Assembly: GCA_030435675.1 (NCBI GenBank)
Contig: CM059624.1
Location: 14,656,769 to 14,720,768 of the forward strand
Direction: 5' to 3'
Origin: Steinernema hermaphroditum
Taxonomy: Eukaryota > Nematoda > Chromadorea > Rhabditida > Steinernematidae
Length of the DNA: 64,000 bases
The notes below the pieces were generated by a model. The model saw only the letters and a list, made by a program, of their open reading frames with translations. It did no database searches and was not told where the DNA came from. Within the stretch, counting starts at the first letter, position 1; every line of letters starts with the position of its first letter. Positions 32,229-42,015 of this stretch are shown here, one piece after another. The position numbers and the translations under genes are program-made.

Positions 32229-32683
32229 GTGCTGACCTTGAGTGCTGCCAAACAGTCCACTGGATGGAGTCCATGTTGGGAAGTCGAATGCACATGAACT
32301 CATATACTTTAAATTATCTAACCAAAACAGCAGTACTGAGTTTATTAACGTCTGGTTTCCCGGTCTACTCCATCTCAGTTCAACCGGCTGACTAGCCTAT
32401 AGTAGCCGATGCAAGACCCTTTCAAGGGCTGACCGATCGACTGGTCAACCAGTTGGACGCATATACGGCTGAGATGATGCCTATCTCTCGTTTGCGGGTC
32501 CTTTATGGCGGCTTCCTTCTCAGTAGATGCATTGAATTGTGCTCTCGAAGATATTGAGCTGAGAATATCCAAAAATGTGGACGTTCATGGACATTTGTGA
32601 TGTTCAGCTAATGTACAATGCCTTTGCAGCTTCTTGGACTCTGTCAAATCGCCTTCACTTGTTCCGTTTTCGATTTTACAGTG

Positions 32684-33277
32684 ATGAACAGACAGTTTTA
32701 CTCGATGCCTAACAAGGTAATTACAATTTCCCAATTTTTCGAAATGCATACCACCAATTTAGAGAGTGCTCATTGAACCAACAGGGAGCTACTTTAGCCA
32801 CCTGTTTGTCTTCTTCAATGTCTTCGTTTCTCTGTGGTCTCTCCGGCGTCTGTGCAACCATTCCTCTCAGGGATACCAACAATTTGAACAGAGGACTGGA
32901 ATCGCCGAAGCGTTCTTTTCTCTCTTGGTATTGCATACTTGACATCAGATACCTAGAATACGTCCAATTTCAGCACCATCTCTGCCTAATAGCAGTTTCG
33001 GGAGCCGGCCTATACCTCTGCATTAAATTCACCCTAACAGCTCAAACGGTTGGCGTTTTCACCGAACATTCAGAGCCGAAATTGTTCCAAGACGCAGCTA
33101 ACTGGTACTACGTTCGCCTCTATGCTCTTGCGGTATGATGGGACAAATGCTGGGAAATATCAACTGAAATGGTTTTAGGTACTCTGTGGAAGCTCGACGA
33201 TTCTTAACGTGATCTCGTTCTGTTTGCAGAACAACTGCAGTGAATTTAAAGGAAAAGAAACCTCTTTGAAAATGTGA
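32684..33277 (+). CDS. Small multi-pass membrane protein (four exons)
   Basis: Exon 1 MNRQFYSMPNK (32684-32716), exon 2 RVLIEPTGSYFSHLFVFFNV to FFSLL, exon 3 HHLCLIAVSGAGLYLCIKFT to RLYALA, exon 4 VLCGSSTILNVISFCLQNNC to the stop at 33275-33277. All introns are 44-46 bp and all exons are phase 0; the product is about 154 residues. Three hydrophobic segments are evident (residues about 22-40, 68-88 and 113-138). The segment between the second and third is polar (TEHSEPKLFQDAANW). TTTTACAG two bases before the ATG is a strong trans-splice acceptor. It recalls nematode four-pass claudin-like proteins in size but no signature motif is present, so the family is unknown. Confidence 0.72.
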
Positions 33278-33534
33278 ATATTAATCTTGATGTCCTGTGA
33301 CAGCCATATGAATATTAGCTGTTTTTAATATACACTTTGTGGTTGGAACGCTATTCGTAACAATTTCACGGTAGTTGACAAGATGAAAAGGTCTGTTTAC
33401 TTCACTAGGAAAGAGGCCACCGGCAAAACAGATCCTCTCATTGAAGCAGCTCTGACTGACGCACCGGCGCTGGCCACACAGTAGCAGCAATTCATATTCG
33501 TTCATCAATAATCGAAACTTACCCGTGTTGCGTC

Positions 33535-33605
33535 GTCTTGCGATGGTCGGACTACAGCTTCCAGGTGTCCCCATTCCCTCTGGAAGGCAAAGGAACACAC
33601 ACGAC
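33535..33605 (-). repeat. Fragment of the dispersed repeat, copy delta
   Basis: On the minus strand it reads TGCCTTCCAGAGGGAATGGG then GACACCTGGAAGCTGTAGTCC, the hairpin region of copies alpha and beta. The 3' end stem-loop is absent here. Confidence 0.45.
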
Positions 33606-33744
33606 GACCAGCCGATTTAAGAGACTTGCAATAAGAAGTGTTCGATCCTGGTATCAAAATCCACTTATATACCCAATCCAGTAGTAGCACGCTTTATAGA
33701 ACGTTTCATAAATGAACAAGAAACAGAGATATAGCACCACAGGT

Positions 33745-34115
33745 ATTATTTGATCAAGTCTTGGAAGTCGGCTGGCCATGTATTTTCCCGATAAAAGCGT
33801 GTTCTTCAAATAAGCCAATTCGATTTGACGTTTCATGAACTCCTGGCACTTTTTTTTCGCAGTCGCTGACCTTAATGTCCAACGGCATTCCCTTAGTCCA
33901 TCAAATATAATGTCGTATAGTTTGTGTGGCTGGAAAGCATCCGCGAATACATGAAATGTGCAGTCACTAGCAATTGACCGATGAGTTGATAGTGTTTTCG
34001 TTCGGAACTGTTCCATCATCTCTCCCTTTGTTTCATCTGTTAAGCGCAGACCAAACTCAATACACTCGATTCGGTCATACATACTTCAAGTCCATCCTGA
34101 AAGGAACTCCGTTTG
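33745..34115 (-). pseudogene. MNALPL-family pseudogene (middle segment)
   Basis: Minus strand: GVPFRMDLKY, then after a frameshift YDRIECIEFGLRLTDETKGE, THRSIASDCTFHVFADAFQP HKL, and in another frame TWPADFQDLIK before a stop near 33746. It aligns with residues 65-200 of the intact genes, lacks both ends and carries at least two frameshifts. Confidence 0.8.
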
Positions 34116-34199
34116 CCCATGCGTAAGGCTCGACACGGATTTTACGGCTCTATTAGCGAATAGCGGCCAAAAGTATTTTTGTATTCGGTTTGTCAGACG

Positions 34200-34560
34200 A
34201 TAAACTATGTTTTCCCGGTTTGCCCGTTGTGCTCCACCGACGCGTTTCGCCCAGATGCCGTTCTTCGCCCGTGCTGCCCGCGGAAGCCGCCGAAGAAGCT
34301 TCTCAACTCCGACGTCCGCGCTGCCACCCGAGCTGAAGATAGGTTTGCTGTGTTCCACCGTCTCCGGGGTCAACTTTTCGCCTCTCTGATGCCCGCGCAC
34401 ACTGATGGGATCGTCGCCTTCTACTCTGATGCTGTGCCCTGCGCCGAAGCCAGAAGACCGACGACTACGGAGTGACAATGTGGTTTTTGTGCATATATAT
34501 GACGTCTCGCAAGGCGTAAGCCTTAGATACGAGAAATAAACTCGTAAACTCGTAAACTCG
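34200..34560 (+). repeat. Dispersed repeat with 3'-end stem-loop, copy epsilon
   Basis: GC-rich body with CGCTGCCACCCGAGCTGAAG; 3' end CGCAAGGCGTAAGCCTTAG (stem AAGGC/GCCTT, 34511-34525) followed by GAGAAATAAACTCG with AATAAA at 34535-34540. The body holds an open frame of 60 codons without relatives outside the repeat. Confidence 0.55.
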
Positions 34561-34569
34561 AGTGAGGCC

Positions 34570-34895
34570 GTCATCGAACCGACCAGTAAACACGGCTTTT
34601 CGTCGTGTATTTGCCATGGGAAGGCTACCATAGGCTGTGTCACCTTTCTTCATTTGCTTTTTTATTTTTCATTTTTTTTCATCTCTTTATTGGCGATCAA
34701 TCTCTTTCACTCGGACCTCGTGCTCTATGACGTGGCTGACTGCAGAGATAAAGCTAAAAACTCAAAAAAGACTACCGTTGTGTTGCTGTCCACCTTTAAC
34801 GCACAGCTGCATTCAAAGCACATTAATGAGCGATACCTTCAATCCTATGAGAATCCTCGGGACTGCTCGATCATCTATTCATTTATTGGCTAATC
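34570..34895 (+). repeat. Tandem-duplicated short ORF unit, copy 1
   Basis: ACCGACCAGTAAACAC at the start, GGGAAGG near 34618 and a frame with a hydrophobic stretch followed by VVLLSTFNAQLHSKHINE (34780-34835). The same order recurs at 35105-35424. The frame has no ATG before the hydrophobic part, so its start or splicing is unclear. Confidence 0.5.
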
Positions 34896-35104
34896 GTATC
34901 TCAATCCAGCATCTCGACGGCAGAACGACAAGAAAAAGCTTCGAACGTTGATGGCTGCTAGTCCGAGTGCAACTATGTGTGAGCATAAGATATTGTATAA
35001 TAAATCGAACTGCCATTAGGCTACTATTGGGTGTACGGGTCCACAGCTATCCGCCAGTCAAGTATGGTCATCAATGAACGGTTTCCGATAGCAGACAACA
35101 ATGA

Positions 35105-35424
35105 TAACATGGCTTTCAACCGACCAGTAAACACATTTCAGGCTTTCGTGCATTTACCGTGGGAAGGTTACTCTATAGGGTGTGTCTTTTTCCATTTGTG
35201 TCCCCGGCGATCGGTCCCATCTGTTTCGCTGGATCCTCGTGCTCTCGTTTGATATTTGCTGTCTTTTGTGCTTGGCAAGCGAGATGACTCACGAGATAAA
35301 ACTGAAAACTGGGAAACAGGCTTCCGTTATCTTGCTGTCCACCTTTAACGCACAGCTGCATTCAATGCACATTAATGAGCATATTAGTACCTTCGATGCA
35401 GAGGTAGCGGCACCCTGCTCATAG
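35105..35424 (+). repeat. Tandem-duplicated short ORF unit, copy 2
   Basis: ACCGACCAGTAAACAC, GGGAAGG, then the conserved peptide VILLSTFNAQLHSMHINE in a frame that ends TAG at 35422-35424. It is collinear with copy 1, about 530 bp apart. The peptide is conserved over 18 residues while flanks differ, which favours a coding or RNA function. An open frame from ATG at 35182 would give 80 residues with a hydrophobic middle (LVLSFDICCLLCLA). Confidence 0.5.
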
Positions 35425-35429
35425 CCATT

Positions 35430-36210
35430 CATTCGCGCTGACTCATCGATCTGGTGTTTAATGGTGCGCGCAAACGGCGCAAGACTTTCGCAACAGCAAA
35501 GGGCTGCGGCGTCTCTATGTGTTTGTGCCTTTCTTTGTTCGCGTCAGTGGGACGAAGCGGCGATGGAACTGTTTTTATGGTTGAAAGGCTTGCTTGGGCG
35601 CAATTGGAAGCGATCGTAGATTGTCTTCGTTAAGTGCACGTTTCCTGGATTCTTTCAAAACGATAAAAGAGGCTGAAAAATGAAAACTCTTCTTTATCAT
35701 AAATGCGTTATTATGGATCTTACAAGAACCTCCTCGAGTATCTAGCTCCCCCGAGATCATCATGGATCTTAAAGGCGTCCTTATTTGTGCGATTTAATGC
35801 GCAAACAGGTCCCTCGAAGGCAGTTCTCGCATGTCGGAATTTGACGATTTGAATTCGCATCCTGCACTTTTGCGCCATACCTTCTGTTTCCATGCACTTT
35901 CCCGTTTTATTATGCACGCGCTGTTGCCTGGCTCGATCACAAGAGCGCGTCGACGTGCAAAAACAGAGTGTCGCCTGTTGCCGGCTTTCCAAATCGACTA
36001 AAGCGTCACTCAAAAGAAGCGCGCTTTTGATGGCAAAATTAGCCTTTTTTCCCCATAGCAAACCTCTCAGCGCCCCCACTTATACCGTATGCCCCCATCA
36101 CACACTCAGGAAAGCGCACGCATGAATCGATCCCCGGCGGCTGGCGGCAAAACGCAATGTTTACTCCGGGTGGCGCGTTATTTTCACTTTCACTTCCCGC
36201 GCTTCCAGCA
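35430..36210. other. Intergenic region upstream of gene B
   Basis: No gene recognised. CACTTTCACTTCCCGCGC at 36187-36200 is a GC-rich, E2F-like block, and CTTCCAGCA just before the ATG at 36211 is a likely trans-splice acceptor. Confidence 0.4.
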
Positions 36211-38984
36211 ATGTCGGCAGACTGTTCGCAGCGTCTGAAGGAGCTGCTCGCGGAGAAGGATGCCCGAATCCATGAGCTTCATGTGGAAAACCACGAGATG
36301 AGGGAGAAATGCTACGAGTTTGAGCTGCAGATCAAGAAGGTAAGCACAGCTGATTGGTCGACTGTTTATGCTTGGGCTCTTAGCTCACCAAAGAGAACAG
36401 AAACATGAAGTTCAAACTGGATCAGATCCGCGGTCTCCCTGAATGGCCGGACATTCATGTAAAGATCATCAAGACAGAGGTCGAAGAAGACACGGCTGCT
36501 GCATATCCAAACGTAGGCCTTTCCGCTTGGGTGATTTGACAAGAATAGCCTACGTTTCAGACGACCGTAGTTCCTGATTTCGTCCTCTACACAACGAAAT
36601 CAGAACTGGGTGACGAGGACACCTCGACGGTCGGTTGCTCCAGTGGAACGCCACCCACTTCCAGTGGATCGATGTCGACAGCCCACGCGGAAGTTGTCAC
36701 CAATTTCGCGGACGTCAGACTGACGAACAGGAAGAAGATTGTGAACGCGAAGCCCGTGCTGAGATGCAAGAGGTCGACGCCTTTCCGGAAATCGCCCAGC
36801 GTAGTTACGGTAGGGGAGCTGAAGTGTCTGATCGGAATCACATGATTCATAGGTGCGCGAGAAGAGACGGGTGAGGAAGGCCAAAACGTCGCCTCCTGTT
36901 CCACTCAGACGAAGTGATCGAGTGAAGAAATCTCGGACTCCGGCGATACAGCAGCCGTCGGCAGCACAGAGCAGGTCAGCGTTTGTCGTTAACGGAAGCT
37001 CTATTCTCTGGACCGTTGTACACAGAAAAACACCGTGGGAACAACAGCGCTATCACGAAGAAAACAAGGCCAAAGAGGCCAGCCAGCCAAATGGGGCAGC
37101 CCAGATTGCCACAAAATTCTGGCGAACACCTTTGGGGTTGTAACTATGTGAACACGGTTAACTATCGGTTATAGTAACATCCTATATGTAGTAAACTCAC
37201 AGAGGGAACCTGAGGGATTTATTAAGCCCTTTCAGCACCCTTTCCATTAAGACCGTCCCCTAAGAGATTGGAGCCCCCTTGAGATATGGACCGTCCATGG
37301 AGGATATGTATCGGATTTGGGCCGTTTTATGGCTCTTTATTAGCTATGATGTCTCATTAATCTCGTTACGGCTTGTACGAGGCGGTTCAAATCCGATTCG
37401 AATCTACGAGAACGGTTCAAATCCCCGGTGAGCGGTCGAAATCCCAGGTCTTTACTAGGGCGACGGCTCAATTACTTGGGAGGACTGTCGAAATCTCATA
37501 AGACACGGTTAAAATCCTCGAAAAAGCGACGGCTGGAAGCGCAAAGACGGCTGAAATTCCTAAGGGTACCTTTGAGCTTGTATGGCAAATTCTGATTCAC
37601 AGTCCGCTCAGCAATAAACCATAATGGCTACCACTTCCACTTAACAGAACAGTTAAGCTTATTAGGTTTAAACTGCGACTCACGGAGTCTTGACCCAAAG
37701 AGCACCGTTGGCTCCACCAGAAGCTTGACTCAGGTGATGGTCCTGCCTGGCTCCCAGGCTCGGCGGGATCAGCTGGATTCATGTGCTCTTTGTTTGGGTT
37801 TCTCAGTTGAGATTTGGAGAAGAATATGGTGACATCATCAGTTGTGATGTTGGAGATTGCTCTCATAAGCCGTCGCTCACATTGTGTTTATTCGTAGCTG
37901 AGGATCTTCCGTCGCAGCGCGATAGTTATGGCACAAACAGACATATGATAAGTGTGACCCAGACAACACACTTTTACACCAGATGTTCTCGCCTTGGGTT
38001 ATGTGATGAAAGGTCGCGATGAGCCATGAATCGCGACATGTGAGGAGAATCAATTAGTCGGTTTAATTTGTGGAGATGGCCCATAGTTACACCCTTACAC
38101 TAACTGCACTGCCATTATTCCAGAACTGCCGCTCCGCGACCTCGACTTGTTCGACAGTCGACTGCGACGTCCTCCCTCTCGAATGTCATCGTTGTCGACA
38201 GCAATGCGTGTCCGAAACGTTCGACGAAGTCCGCCAGAAGAAACTCCTCTTCAGCTCTAACTAGCCCTAAGATATCCAGCCACAGCCAGGTACATCACAC
38301 TTTCCCATTTCCCATCACACTCACAGTCTCATTGCCATTTTAGTGCAAAAAGTGCCAAGCGACCATTAAGGGTACTAACATCTTCTACCGCTACCACGTG
38401 GCCGAACACGAGAAGATCGGCATTAGGTGTACGGTGGAAGGATGTGACGCGGTTCTCGACCCGCATAAAACCTGTTTGCATTATAAAGTATGGTTTATCG
38501 TTCTGTATACCCAGCCAAATAGCAATTGCAGTCAGTGCATGGAAAGTCGATAAAAAACATATCTTTGGAGCAGCGGAACGTCTACAAAGCCGAAATTGCG
38601 AAGTTCAAGGAGCAGACCGGAAGGCTGATGTCCAAATACTTCACCGGTATCCAGCTGAAGATCGTGCAGTCAAAAGATCTCATCACATGCAAGCAATGTG
38701 GTTCAGGCATCAGCAAGTGGGCCTTCCACAGTCACATCTGTTCGCATCTCAATCTCAAGGCGCAGTGTCCCATGAATTCGTGTCGGGAAATCGTCCATCA
38801 GAACTACTTGCTAAAGCACATGAAGGTGAAATGCCGATTTGTATGGACCCGTAAAATCGATTATATTTAGAAAATTCACTTCAAAGCGGTGCCCGATCTC
38901 AATAAGGAGCAGCTGGAAAATTACGAGCATGAAAAACGCCGGATCACAGCGATCGTAACGAAGGTGAAGAAGGACTATTTCTAG
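36211..38984 (+). CDS. Coiled-coil/basic/paired zinc-finger protein, gene B
   Basis: About eight exons. Exon 1 MSADCSQRLKELLAEKDARI to QIKK; exon 2 LTKENRNMKFKLDQIRGLPE WPDI...; exon 3 TTVVPDFVLYTTKSELGDED... ; exon 4 VREKRRVRKAKTSPP...; after a 1.1-kb intron an exon TAAPRPRLVRQSTATSSLS ending at about 38290; then zinc exons CKKCQATIKG...HVAEH...CTVEGC...LHYK|SVH and CKQCGSGISK...HICSH...CPMNSC...HMK|KIH, and a short last exon ending KVKKDYF. Phases match throughout; total roughly 480 residues. Same architecture as gene A, with the splice inside the histidine pair in both zinc modules. The middle is basic and Ser/Pro-rich rather than acidic, as for a chromatin or DNA-binding linker. The start at 36211 is preferred to the upstream in-frame ATG (36157) by alignment with the paralogs. 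Confidence 0.78.
37375..37565 (+). repeat. Degenerate ~30-bp tandem repeat in the large intron of gene B
   Basis: About seven units built around ACGGTTCAAATCC, drifting to CGGTCGAAATCCC, GACGGCTCAATTAC, CTGTCGAAATCTC, CACGGTTAAAATCC and GACGGCTGAAATTCC. The core resembles a pol III B box but no A box is seen, so a simple diverged satellite is more likely. Confidence 0.55.
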
Positions 38985-39084
38985 GTCTCGTTGCGCTTTC
39001 TGGATGTTGTTCTAGTATAGCCCTGTTAAATAGTGTATAGACTTTTATAAAGTTCCTGTATAATTGTAATAAAGGTACTTTTTT

Positions 39085-39610
39085 TGGTAGCTGTTACAAT
39101 CTTCAATCGATGGTTAGCACTCAGACTAGTCGAGCATGGAAAGAATGTTGCGTTACATGTCGGGCTCCAGCCATTCCATATCCTTTTCGTCACAACTCTG
39201 GTAGCTGTGTCACAAAAAAAAACTACAGAAGCTGGTCGACGAACTCAACGAAACGGAGTTAGGATCAACGCAGAGAAGACAAAAGTCGTGGCGACCGAAG
39301 ACGCGACGATTCTCCTAAACGGCCACAGTCTGAGACAAGTTGATCTACTTTGATCTACAAGTTGATGTCTGGAAGATCGCCCGTGAAACGCCTATGAAGA
39401 GATCAGCGATGCTCGAAGATCACTAACGACACGTCCCATCGGAAGATCGAGTACCGGATGGCAAGGCCAGTTCACGAAGAACATAAGAACTTAGCGGTGG
39501 CGACAACACGCAAGAGAAGAGAGACGGCAACAGTGGATGCATATGGCTTCGATGAAATGTTGACGATTCCACAAATAAATCGTAAATCGTAACACGACAT
39601 CTGATGTGCA
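39085..39610 (+). mobile_element. Non-LTR retrotransposon reverse-transcriptase remnant
   Basis: The frame near 39238-39350 reads GVRINAEKTKVVATEDATIL LNGHSLRQVD, matching the end of LINE reverse transcriptases (GLxINxxKTKxM ... I-x-hxG-x-x-LExVxxFxYLG). The rest is frameshifted. No 5' or 3' ends recognised. Confidence 0.6.
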
Positions 39611-39740
39611 TTCCTCGTGAAATTGTAGTTTATCGAGATCACACCACTTAAAAGCTACCGAGGTATGTACAAATTGCACCGTTCCCATAAAAGTGATATG
39701 CATCATGTCGTCTTCATCCTAAGCGTCGGCTAATGGTGAG

Positions 39741-41315
39741 TCAGTGTCCAGAGTGAGTTCCCATGGCCTTGAGGAACTGAAAATAATGTGGTTAGTACGG
39801 TATATCCAGACTATTTCGTTCAGGCTTTAAGTTTGAAGATGCTATTCTCGGTTAAAAATGATCGTTAAGGTAACTCAGTTTTTGTTAATAGAACTGGAAA
39901 AATCGAACAGAAATCCGGACAATAAATGGCTGTGGGATGATCACCAGTTAGTTGTAGTCGGCTCGGTCAGTCTGTTCTATGACTCTCATGTAACTGGCCT
40001 ATATCAAAGATACCTTCACTTTCCTAGTGCGCACGGGTTTCTAAAAACTAGTCCACTTACCTCCCCAGTATGGGCGTCCGTGTGAATTCGCGCGCGACAT
40101 CCACAGCCCTTCTGCGCACACCGCCAGAACAGAATGGAACCGTCGGCGCTCTCCCTATCGCGGACATATGACTGACCGCCATACATGTACTTCTTCCTGT
40201 ATTGGCGAGTGGACAGCTCATCACATAGAGAACCGTCCTTTGAAGCGGCTCCGTGTGAGACTGGCCCAGCGCCTTCAGTCACCGAACCGGCTCTCTCCTG
40301 GTCGTCTGGGTCAGGTTTCGGCTTAAGGCGCCCCGCATTGCCCTCCTAAACAAAGATCTAAAGAATTATATAGCCGTTCATTCATTACATTTCCATCCGA
40401 TTGACTCTGCGAGTCGCTTTCGGCGTCTACTGTCGGAGAACCAATTCGGAAGAGATTGTTGGACGATGTGTTGTCGTGGTCGAATTCCGATCCAGCGAGG
40501 ACTTTCAGTTCCTCGAGGTCCATGAGTAGCTGTTCGGTTGTGGAGTAGCTTTTAGATGAGCGATTGGCAAACGAAGATGCATCCAGGTCGGTCTGAAACG
40601 AAACCGAGACTGTCACCTGTTTTACCGAGTAGTCTATATTCTAAATCTAAGGCTCTAATATGAGCTGGAATGGCCAATTTGAGATACTGACTACCACCAC
40701 CCGAAAAGCTGACCACTGTGGAAGCAGAGGAGAGCATGCTCAAGCACATCACCTCGACTTAACAACTGGCCGCTCCGGGTAGCCGGTTGCTTCATGCTTC
40801 CTACAATTGACGTTAAGAAACGGCTCTATGCAACCTCTTCATAGCATCGACCTACGTACGGGTTTGTTTTGTAGATGGTCTGCTGTTTAGTAAAATGCAA
40901 ATCCTGAAGTAATTGTAACCAAAGTAGCAGTGCTGATTTTAGGGTTCCGCGCCTTTAAATCGGTTGATTTTATTATAAGGCGTTTCATTTGGCTCTCATA
41001 TGGGTCAAGAACAGGGAGAATTACCTTCTTACGCTTCGCTGGCGGACTCTTCGTTTCCTCGGCCGTTTTTCCCTTCGCATTTGCACCATTTTCAATCCTC
41101 AATTCAACATTTTCCCTAATCAACTGAAATTTTGACCACTTTACGATATCCAAGCACTTTCAGCTTACTTCAGCCACTATGTTCTCCAGTTTTTCACATC
41201 GTTCCTTCAACGCTTCGTTCTCCTCCGTCAGCCGATTCTTCTCTGAGTCATCTTGACGACTTTTCTCCAGCACTCTTTGGGTGATGTTCCGCAGGGTCGC
41301 TTGAAAGCGCTCCAT
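39741..41315 (-). CDS. Coiled-coil/acidic/FLYWCH zinc-finger protein, gene D
   Basis: Minus-strand exons: MERFQATLRNITQRVLEKSR...ENIVAE (41315-41169), LIRENVELRIENGANAKGKT...KRKK, TDLDASSFANRSSKSYSTTE...SDGN, EGNAGRLKPKPDPDDQERAG...AHTGE, and a short end FLKAMGTHSGH with stop at 39741-39743. All junctions are phase 0. Exon 1 (49 residues) and exon 2 match the coiled-coil exons of genes A-C (NRLTEENEALKERCEKLE against NRLQKDNQELKERCDQLE in gene A). The C-terminus instead carries a FLYWCH-type finger: YGGQSYVRD...LFWRCAQKGCGCRARIHT with a final H-x-x-H. FLYWCH domains come from transposases and insulator proteins and bind DNA or partners. A small extra exon in the 340-bp intron before TDLDA cannot be excluded. 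Confidence 0.7.
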
Positions 41316-41570
41316 TCGGACAGCGCCAAAAGGGGAATAATTAACTGCAACTAATCGCTTAATTAAACAGCCGCCGTTACCGCCGTTATCGCATGGGATA
41401 GACGCCCAGATCGACGCTACCGTATGGTGCCGGGCAGGAGTCAGGGATCGCGTGATAGGACCTTTTTGGAAGAGAACCGCTTCCTTTCGATGGCCATAGC
41501 GTGTTGCGCGACTCTTTTTACCCTATGTTCGCTGTCAATTATGCTGTATTTGCTGTTATTCAGGGTAAAA

Positions 41571-41960
41571 ATGGTCTCCGAAAGTGTGCGTTCCGCGATC
41601 GTTGAGCTCCATTGCGGTGGAAGGTCGAATCCCGAGATTTGCAAAACCCTCCAACTTCGCCGAAATGCCGTCAAACGCGTGCTGGACCGATTCTGGGAAA
41701 CTGGCGACGTCAAGGACCGTCCCCGAAGCGGAAGACAAAGGACTGCAAGAACCCCACGAGTCCGAGAGGCCGTTCGGAAGATGATCAAGCGCAATCCCGA
41801 CCGAACCATCATGAAGCTGGCTAAGAAGCACAAAATCGGCTACGCATCGATGCACAAGCTTGTCACCGAGGATCTCCATCTCAAGAGCTACAAAATAAGC
41901 CGTGGACACCTGCTAACCGATGCGAAAAAGAGGAAAAAGAGACATAGGTCTAGAAGGTGA
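41571..41960 (+). CDS. Mariner/Tc1-type DNA-binding domain without a catalytic domain
   Basis: 129 residues from MVSESVRSAIVELHCGGRSN. Two helix-turn-helix units are visible: SNPEICKTLQLRRNAVKRVL with GRQRTARTPRVREAVRKMIK (the GRPR-like AT-hook linker is SGRQRTAR), then NPDRTIMKLAKKHKIGYASM with KLVTEDLHLKSYKISRGHLL, which is the N-terminal part of nematode mariner-type transposases. The frame stops at RRHRSRR-like residues exactly where the DDE catalytic domain should begin, and AATAAA (41999-42004) follows within 45 bp. Either a truncated transposon or a stand-alone DNA-binding derivative. It lies between two zinc-finger genes. Confidence 0.72.
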   Translation: MVSESVRSAIVELHCGGRSNPEICKTLQLRRNAVKRVLDRFWETGDVKDRPRSGRQRTARTPRVREAVRKMIKRNPDRTIMKLAKKHKIGYASMHKLVTEDLHLKSYKISRGHLLTDAKKRKKRHRSRR

Positions 41961-42015
41961 TGACACATAGCTTGTATATGATATCTTTATTTAGATCAAT
42001 AAAATACAAATAAAA

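Noticed and set aside
30869..32293. Minus-strand frames rich in Lys/Gln/Thr/Asn repeats
   Set aside because: They are translations of the GAGTTTT terminal arrays of hAT element 2, not proteins.
34086..34643. Minus-strand 185-codon frame
   Set aside because: It crosses the dispersed repeat (copy epsilon) antisense and ends in the MNALPL relic; no domain or paralog.
41441..41833. Minus-strand frame opposite the mariner domain
   Set aside because: Shadow; the plus-strand frame carries recognisable helix-turn-helix motifs.
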